A DNA stretch of 8,540 bases from an uncultured Bacteroidales bacterium (lineage in GTDB: Bacteria; Bacteroidota; Bacteroidia; Bacteroidales; UBA932): contig CAMNAD010000059.1 in NCBI GenBank assembly GCA_946530505.1, positions 1 to 8,540 of the forward strand. Reading direction: 5' to 3'. Position numbers and translations under genes: made by a program. Shown in pieces: positions 1 through 4,860 of this stretch. The notes beneath the pieces were generated by a model. It was given only the letters and a program-made list of their open reading frames with translations. It was not told where the DNA came from and searched no databases. Numbering within the stretch: position 1 is the first letter of the stretch; each line of letters opens with the position of its first letter.

Positions 1-1332
1 CTGCCAGAAAGGGCTGTCTATGAAAACACAGCCCCACTGCCCTCCCTGCGATTTGTGGCAGGTGATGGCCTCGGCATATTTGAGCTGAAGGGCGTTATAA
101 TAAGGGTCTTCCCGCACGGCATCGTAGCGGGCTTTCTTTGTAGTGAGCATGGCATAATCCGCCGAAACCCCGGCATACAGCTGGTTCTGCTGCTCGTATG
201 TCAGCGATGCGGATTCGCTCTCGAGGGTATCCAGACAGACCTTTGCCTTGATTTCCCTCTCACCGTAATCCGGGAATGACAATACTGCATCGGCGAAATG
301 CAGACCGTAGCGGTCCTCGTAATTGCGTATCCGCACAAGGTCGGCCATATCTCCGTTTGCAATGTAATCCATCCCTTCGACATCCTGCACGAACTGGTAG
401 CAGTTCTTGACTATCATCAGTCTGTCTCCTCTTACCAGCCTCTCTTCTTTGTACTGCACCTGGGCCCGCACTCCGAGATTGTAGCGTATTGCTCTCTTGT
501 TGGAACGGCAGAGTATTATCGTCCCGTCTTCACCAAAATCGGCGTACGCAGAACTCAGGCTGTCTATCAATTCCCCTCCGCTGATCCGGACTACGTCTTC
601 GCATTCCGCAAGGTCGAGTTTCAGAGGCCCCGGGTCTTCACCGGCCTCCGCCAGGCGGATCATCTCCCTGACCCTGGTTGCATTGCGGAGGATTCCCGAT
701 TCGCCGGCCTGGCGGACAACAGAGGTCAGTTCCGCATAGTCCACTCCCCCGAAACCGTCCATATAGTCCCGGCTGAGGGCAGGACTGGCGTCCAGACCGA
801 CCGGAGGCAACTGCGCGGCATCTCCTATCATAATCAGACGGCAGTCGCTCCCTGCGCGCACAAAGGCCACAAGGTCTTCCAAAAGGTTCCCTGTGCCAAA
901 GGCTGCGGAGCCCTGGCGGGTGGATTCGTCAATGCCTATCAGCGAAACCTCGTCCACCACGAAGAGGGTGTTCCTGGCCTTGTTCGGAGCCAGTGAGAAC
1001 TGGCCGAATCCGTCGGTTCCCACCGATTTCTGACGGTAGATATGCTTGTGTATGGTAAATGCAGGTCTGCCCGCCATACCGGAAAGGACTTTTGCGGCCC
1101 GCCCCGTCGGAGCAAGCAGCACGGTATGGAGTTTGAGTTCCTCCAGAGCATCTATCACTACGGAAATGGCCGTGGTCTTCCCCGTGCCGGCGTAACCGTT
1201 GACCACGAGTATGTCACCGTCATCCCCCGTGAGGAAGGACGCTATCTTGTGCATCAGGGCGTCCTGGCACGAAGTGGGCTCATACTCGAAGCGGCGTGAG
1301 AATTCTTTGTAGAGAAAGTCGCTGCGGTCCAT
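1..1332 (-). CDS. RecD-like superfamily 1 DNA helicase (AAA_30/UvrD_C_2 type), C-terminus cut by window edge
   Basis: Partial gene: 444 residues are readable from the ATG at 1332 to the left edge with no stop. Visible motifs are a Q-motif-like PTSCQ (residues 19-23), Walker A GYAGTGKTT (46-54), APTGRAA (74-80), Walker B VVDEVS (125-130), motif III GDAAQLPPVG (170-179), an arginine-finger-like VVRQ (205-208), and the C-terminal helicase motif with ITCHKSQGGQW (423-433). Order and spacing fit the short RecD-like ATP-dependent helicases of Bacteroidota, usually around 470 residues, so only a few dozen residues should be missing. The family couples ATP hydrolysis to 5'-3' unwinding; the cellular role of this short form is not established and no RecB or RecC is visible here. 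Walker B reads DEVSL where relatives often have DEASM, a mild change. The start abuts the trkH stop (TAGATG), which suggests translational coupling as the third gene of the operon. The family call is firm; involvement in repair is inferred. Confidence 0.93.
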   Translation of the reverse strand, partial: MDRSDFLYKEFSRRFEYEPTSCQDALMHKIASFLTGDDGDILVVNGYAGTGKTTAISVVIDALEELKLHTVLLAPTGRAAKVLSGMAGRPAFTIHKHIYRQKSVGTDGFGQFSLAPNKARNTLFVVDEVSLIGIDESTRQGSAAFGTGNLLEDLVAFVRAGSDCRLIMIGDAAQLPPVGLDASPALSRDYMDGFGGVDYAELTSVVRQAGESGILRNATRVREMIRLAEAGEDPGPLKLDLAECEDVVRISGGELIDSLSSAYADFGEDGTIILCRSNKRAIRYNLGVRAQVQYKEERLVRGDRLMIVKNCYQFVQDVEGMDYIANGDMADLVRIRNYEDRYGLHFADAVLSFPDYGEREIKAKVCLDTLESESASLTYEQQNQLYAGVSADYAMLTTKKARYDAVREDPYYNALQLKYAEAITCHKSQGGQWGCVFIDSPFWQ

Positions 1333-2787
1333 CTAACGGTTCTTTCGGTTGAAGATGAACGAAGCGACTGCAAGCACGGGATAAATCTCCACGCGTCCCA
1401 TAAACATATCCACAGTGTAGAAGAATTTGGCCATTGCCGGCTCTGCGTTGTAGTTGCCGAAGCTTCCTATGCTTCCGGCAGCAGGACCTACATTGTCGAG
1501 GCAGCACAGAGTTCCCATGATCGCATTGGCGTTCTCGGAGCCCGAAGCCAGGCAGAGAAGGGTGGAGATCACGAATACCAGGAAAAAAACCGCGACATAC
1601 AGCACGTGCGGCTCCACGTCCTTGTCGCTCAGCGCCTTGCCGTTCAGGCGTACCTCGTTGACTGTGGAAGGATTGACAGACCGCTTGATGTGCACATACA
1701 TGCTTTTGAATACAAGCAGAATGCGGTCCGACTTTACACCTCCGGTCGTGGATCCGGCCATACCGCATTGTATTCCCAGCACAAGTATCAGCAAGGTCGG
1801 GAACAACGGCCAGATGCTGTTGTCGCAGATTGCAAAGCCGGTAGTGGATGCATAGCTGAGCAGCTGGAAACTGCCGTCTATCAAAGCCCAGTACCACGAT
1901 TCGATGACTCCGTTTCGCTTGAGAGCCACGGCCACCAGTATGGAGCCCGCGACCAGGGTGCCCGTATAAAACTTGAACACATCGTTGTTGAGTGGCTTGA
2001 GCGAGCGTGTGACCACCGTTATGTACAACATGCCAAAGTGCAGCGATGCCACATACATAAAGAACATCGTCACAAGGGTGACAGGAAGCGAATGGAAGGA
2101 AGCGATGGAGAGGTCACGGCTGCTGAAGCCTCCCGTGGCGCACACGCTGAATGCGTGATTGATTGCGTCAAACGGCGTCATTCCTGCTATCCAGTAGGCG
2201 AAAAACGCCGCTACGTTCATTCCAAGGTAGACCGATGTGAAAATGTACACAGTTTGGTTCGCCCGCACATTATATGAATCTTTCGAGAGCGAAGAAAGCT
2301 CCATATTCGTAAGGCGGAGCCTCATCGGGCTGGACGAAGGAATGATGAGCAGCAGGAACACCACGACTCCCAAGCCTCCGATAAAATGGGTGGCGCTGCG
2401 CCAGAAGAGCAGCGACTTAGGAAGGCTTTCCACCTGCTCAAGTATGCTCGCCCCCGTTGTAGTATATCCGGAAACGCTCTCGAACCACGCATTGATAACT
2501 GTAAAAGGACCTCCCCAAAGCACATAAGGCAGCATTCCGAAAACAAAGGACAGCAGCCACGAAAGCACGATGATTACATAGCCTTCGCGCATTGTAATAG
2601 CCGCATTTTTCCTTACGAATATGAAAGGGAAAACACCGAAGATGAAGGTGAGGAGGAAGCTGATGCTGAGAGGGGCGATGGCAGTATCCTCTTTGCCGAA
2701 CACTGCAATCAGCAGGGCGGCAAGCATAAACAACGCACTCACAAGAAGTGCGTATCCGACGTTCCTGCTGATGGTTTTCCAATTCAT
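1333..2787 (-). CDS. trkH: TrkH-family potassium uptake channel subunit
   Basis: A 484-residue, strongly hydrophobic inner-membrane protein of normal TrkH length. TrkH forms the K+-conducting pore as four repeated M1-P-M2 units. All four filter segments are visible with their glycines: TTTGAS (109-114), CATGGF (216-221), STTGFA (314-319) and DNVGPA (431-436); a glycine in the first filter is typical of K+-selective members. Other family landmarks are FWRSATHFIGGLG (128-140), CGMAGSTTGGVKSDR (341-355) and MFMGRVEIYPVL (461-472). TrkH normally works with the cytosolic NAD/ATP-binding TrkA subunit, which is not in the window and may be elsewhere. The ATG overlaps the upstream stop by one base (TGATG at 2789-2785), and the stop is directly followed by the helicase ATG, so expression is likely coupled on both sides. 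Identification is very secure; K+ rather than Na+ selectivity is inferred from the filters. Confidence 0.96.
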   Translation of the reverse strand: MNWKTISRNVGYALLVSALFMLAALLIAVFGKEDTAIAPLSISFLLTFIFGVFPFIFVRKNAAITMREGYVIIVLSWLLSFVFGMLPYVLWGGPFTVINAWFESVSGYTTTGASILEQVESLPKSLLFWRSATHFIGGLGVVVFLLLIIPSSSPMRLRLTNMELSSLSKDSYNVRANQTVYIFTSVYLGMNVAAFFAYWIAGMTPFDAINHAFSVCATGGFSSRDLSIASFHSLPVTLVTMFFMYVASLHFGMLYITVVTRSLKPLNNDVFKFYTGTLVAGSILVAVALKRNGVIESWYWALIDGSFQLLSYASTTGFAICDNSIWPLFPTLLILVLGIQCGMAGSTTGGVKSDRILLVFKSMYVHIKRSVNPSTVNEVRLNGKALSDKDVEPHVLYVAVFFLVFVISTLLCLASGSENANAIMGTLCCLDNVGPAAGSIGSFGNYNAEPAMAKFFYTVDMFMGRVEIYPVLAVASFIFNRKNR

Positions 2788-3605
2788 CAGGCATTCTCTT
2801 TTTTATGGAACGATCTCTTCATTGCGGAGATGCGCTTGCGGAGATTCTTGTTCTCCTCCGTCAATTCGCGGACGGAAGAGTTGAGATCGTTGAGTTGGTC
2901 GTCCCCGTCGAAGGCATAGGTGTAATCCCTCCCGAAGTTGCGGTAATTGCCGAGTGAACCCAGCATCCTGTACACGGGCTTGACATAGTTCGATTCGAGG
3001 AAGAACATCAGCATTACAACCAGCAGCAAGCCTACGGCCACGGCGACCATTCCCGGAATTATGCTTCTGTAGAAAGCGCCCTGGAAGGTTACGGAATTGT
3101 CCTCCAGCTCTTCGTAGATAGCGTTGGAAAGAGCGTCGATGTCGTGGCGCAGCCTGTTGTAGCGAGGCTGCAGCCGCTCGAAATACCAACTTCGGGTGTC
3201 GATGAAATCCGAAACCAGCACATCCTCCAGTTCGAAGGAAGTGAGCATATAGGCGGCATAGGCATACTGTACCGAATCTGCCAGATGCGCTACCACTGTA
3301 TTGGGAGCAGAGGAACGAAGACTGTCCAGGCGTGAAGAAAACGCCGCCTCATCGAAACCGGGGCGCATTGAGGATGTCTCGTCGCCGATGACGGAAAGGA
3401 TGGCAAGATTGTATCCGTTCGCATCGTCATACAGCTTCTGCGCGGCATTGATGCTTTCGATGTTGTCCGCAACCATATCGGAGATGTATGAGCTCATCCT
3501 CCTGAATTCGAGGACGGAGATGATGCTGGATATAAGCAGCACCACCGCTATCGAAATAAGGCTCAAAAACAATTTGGCCCTGAGGGACAATCTCTTCTCT
3601 CGCAT
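2787..3605 (-). CDS. Two-helix membrane protein with sensor-like architecture (outside domain plus degenerate HAMP/coiled coil), function unknown
   Basis: A 272-residue protein I cannot name. A basic N-terminus (REKRLSLRAK) precedes a membrane helix at about 11-32; a mostly helical, charged segment of about 150 residues (33-180) should face the periplasm; a second membrane helix lies at about 181-203. The inside tail starts with YVKPVYRML (207-215), has an acidic GDDQLNDL (234-241) reminiscent of the HAMP pattern, and ends in a predicted coiled coil (ELTEENKNLRKRIS, 247-260) with a basic end. This is the layout of the sensory half of chemoreceptors and histidine kinases, but no kinase, cyclase or signalling domain follows. 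It is first in the operon and overlaps trkH by one base, so it may influence potassium uptake; that is inference. The start is fixed: an in-frame TAA lies at 3611-3609, just upstream of the ATG, and the leader is pure A/T with no Shine-Dalgarno sequence. Confidence 0.85.
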   Translation of the reverse strand: MREKRLSLRAKLFLSLISIAVVLLISSIISVLEFRRMSSYISDMVADNIESINAAQKLYDDANGYNLAILSVIGDETSSMRPGFDEAAFSSRLDSLRSSAPNTVVAHLADSVQYAYAAYMLTSFELEDVLVSDFIDTRSWYFERLQPRYNRLRHDIDALSNAIYEELEDNSVTFQGAFYRSIIPGMVAVAVGLLLVVMLMFFLESNYVKPVYRMLGSLGNYRNFGRDYTYAFDGDDQLNDLNSSVRELTEENKNLRKRISAMKRSFHKKENA

Positions 3606-3631
3606 TTTTTAAAATTTTTTAAAAAACTTTA

Positions 3632-3639
3632 CAAAAGTA
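3632..3639 (-). promoter_or_regulatory. Candidate -7 element for the leftward operon
   Basis: Read on the minus strand this is TACTTTTG, a full match to the Bacteroides -7 pattern TAnnTTTG. It lies 26 bases upstream of the ATG at 3605, giving a short A/T-only leader. No clear TTTG at the -33 position is visible, so the assignment rests on one element and its location. Confidence 0.45.
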
Positions 3640-3651
3640 CTAATATTTTGT

Positions 3652-3659
3652 TAAATTTG
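3652..3659 (+). promoter_or_regulatory. Candidate -7 element for the ROK/GH3-EEP unit
   Basis: TAAATTTG matches the Bacteroides -7 pattern TAnnTTTG and ends 20 bases before the ROK ATG. A TTTA at 3628-3631, 20 bp upstream, is one mismatch from the -33 element TTTG. The resulting leader would be only about a dozen bases. The region's A/T content makes chance matches possible. Confidence 0.45.
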
Positions 3660-3679
3660 TAATATCCAATTGAAGTCTT

Positions 3680-4846
3680 ATGACTAACGCCCAAAAAGGA
3701 ATCATTGAATCCTGCATAAGGAACGGAGACTGCAGTATTGCGGACTTCAGCAAAGATCTTTCCGTGAGCGTCCCTACCGTCACCAAGCTTGTTTCGGAGC
3801 TGATTTCTGACGGATATCTCATCGAGAAAGGCAAGGTAGGCACCAACGGAGGCCGCAGGCCAAATACTTTCGGCCTGAATCCCGATGCAGGTTACTTTGT
3901 AGGGGTTGATGTCGCCCGGCAGCACTTCCATATTGCGATTGCAGATTTCACAGGCAACCTGAAGTTCTTTATCCAGGACATCTTCTTCGTCCTCGAGGCC
4001 AATGCCGACTCGTTCCGCACCATCTGCCGCAAGATCAGGGAGGTTGTCACCGACTCGGGCATCTATTGGGAAAAGGTTCTTGGCATTGGCATCAGCCTTT
4101 CCGGGAGGGTAAACCCCGAAAAGGGATTCAGCCTTTCATACTTCGTCAGCGACGACATCCCGCTCAAGGATATATTCCAGCGCGAACTGGGGACCCCGGT
4201 GAACATCGAGAACGATTCCCGCGCCATGACATACGGCGAGTATATGTCCTCCAGCGGCGAAGCCGACCAGGATATGCTTTTCATCAACCTCAGCTGGGGC
4301 CTCGGCATGGGAATGATTCTGGATGGCAAGCTCTATTACGGCAAATCCGGCTTCTCCGGCGAATTCGGACACTTTCCCCTGCTCGACAACAACATCATCT
4401 GCCGATGCGGCAAGATAGGGTGCCTCGAAACGGGAGCTTCCGGCTCGGCACTCACCAAATGGATAGTCAGCCGCCTGAAGGAAGGGCGCAGGTCTTCTCT
4501 TTCGAACATCTACAAGGAGAAGGGTGAAATCAGCCTCCAGAATGTCCTGGACGCCGTTGAGGACGAAGACGTTCTCGCGATCGAAGGCATAGGTGCCGTG
4601 GGCGAGACTCTCGGGCGTGGCATAGCCGGGCTCATCAACATCTTCAATCCCGGGCTCGTAGTCATCGGAGGACGACTGATAGTAGGCAGGGATTACCTTA
4701 TGCTCCCCATACGCACTGCCGTCAACAAGCTTTCGCTCAGCAAGGCCAGCGCAGACACCAAAATCCGTTTCTCGCGCCTCGGCCGCAGTGCCGCCGCCAT
4801 CGGCGACTGCCTGCTGGCACGCAGCAAATACCTCAACCAGCTTTAA
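3680..4846 (+). CDS. ROK-family transcriptional regulator (winged helix-turn-helix plus ROK sugar-binding domain)
   Basis: A 388-residue NagC/Mlc-like protein. Residues 1-65 form a winged helix-turn-helix, with the helix pair around SIADFSKDLSVSVPTVTKLV (19-38) and the wing near TNGGRRP (55-61). The rest is a ROK domain: an IENDSRA segment (176-182) with the conserved Asn-Asp, the zinc-binding signature with H231, C241, C243, C248 and E250 (CRCGKIGCLE), and the FNPGLVVIGG motif (322-331). The N-terminal phosphate-binding loop, usually DxGGT, reads DVARQH (77-82), so ATP binding and sugar kinase activity are doubtful and a pure regulator is more likely. Known family members sense sugars or sugar phosphates; the ligand here is unknown. 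The start is fixed by an in-frame TGA nine bases upstream (3671-3673). The gene lies 14 bp upstream of the GH3-EEP gene, so it probably controls that gene and possibly itself and the divergent operon. Confidence 0.93.
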   Translation: MTNAQKGIIESCIRNGDCSIADFSKDLSVSVPTVTKLVSELISDGYLIEKGKVGTNGGRRPNTFGLNPDAGYFVGVDVARQHFHIAIADFTGNLKFFIQDIFFVLEANADSFRTICRKIREVVTDSGIYWEKVLGIGISLSGRVNPEKGFSLSYFVSDDIPLKDIFQRELGTPVNIENDSRAMTYGEYMSSSGEADQDMLFINLSWGLGMGMILDGKLYYGKSGFSGEFGHFPLLDNNIICRCGKIGCLETGASGSALTKWIVSRLKEGRRSSLSNIYKEKGEISLQNVLDAVEDEDVLAIEGIGAVGETLGRGIAGLINIFNPGLVVIGGRLIVGRDYLMLPIRTAVNKLSLSKASADTKIRFSRLGRSAAAIGDCLLARSKYLNQL

Positions 4847-4860
4847 ATCAAATTCCAATA

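Larger units (their letters stand above)
3628..3663. promoter_or_regulatory. Imperfect palindrome plus third half-site, possible ROK operator
   Basis: Left arm TTTACAAAA (3628-3636) and right arm TTTTGTTAA (3646-3654) pair at 8 of 9 positions around a 9-base spacer. A further half-site, ATTTGTAAT (3655-3663), follows directly in the same orientation as the right arm. The palindrome contains the leftward candidate -7 element and overlaps the rightward one, so a bound dimer could repress both directions. The adjacent ROK gene encodes a winged helix-turn-helix protein, the obvious candidate binder. Assignment is by position and symmetry only. Confidence 0.4.
3606..3679. promoter_or_regulatory. 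Divergent intergenic promoter region
   Basis: This 74-bp gap separates the leftward membrane protein/trkH/helicase operon from the rightward ROK/GH3-EEP unit and is the only non-coding stretch of notable length. It is extremely A/T-rich, with runs of T6, A4, T6 and A6 at 3605-3626 forming the leader of the leftward operon. Both transcription units must start here or in the opposite coding region. Neither start codon has a purine-rich Shine-Dalgarno sequence, as is usual in Bacteroidota. Confidence 0.8.

Noticed and set aside
298..996. A 232-codon open frame opposite the helicase gene
   Set aside because: The minus strand here carries ordered helicase motifs, whereas the plus-strand product has no recognisable domain.
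3605..3626. T/A runs as an intrinsic terminator
   Set aside because: The runs are pure A/T with no GC-rich stem, and they sit at the start of two divergent genes where a terminator is not expected.
3680..4846. ROK protein as a glucokinase
   Set aside because: The N-terminal winged helix-turn-helix and the altered phosphate-binding loop favour a regulator.
4136..4858. A 240-codon open frame antisense to the ROK gene
   Set aside because: It runs opposite conserved ROK motifs including the zinc site and shows no family features of its own; it is explained by codon usage on the other strand.
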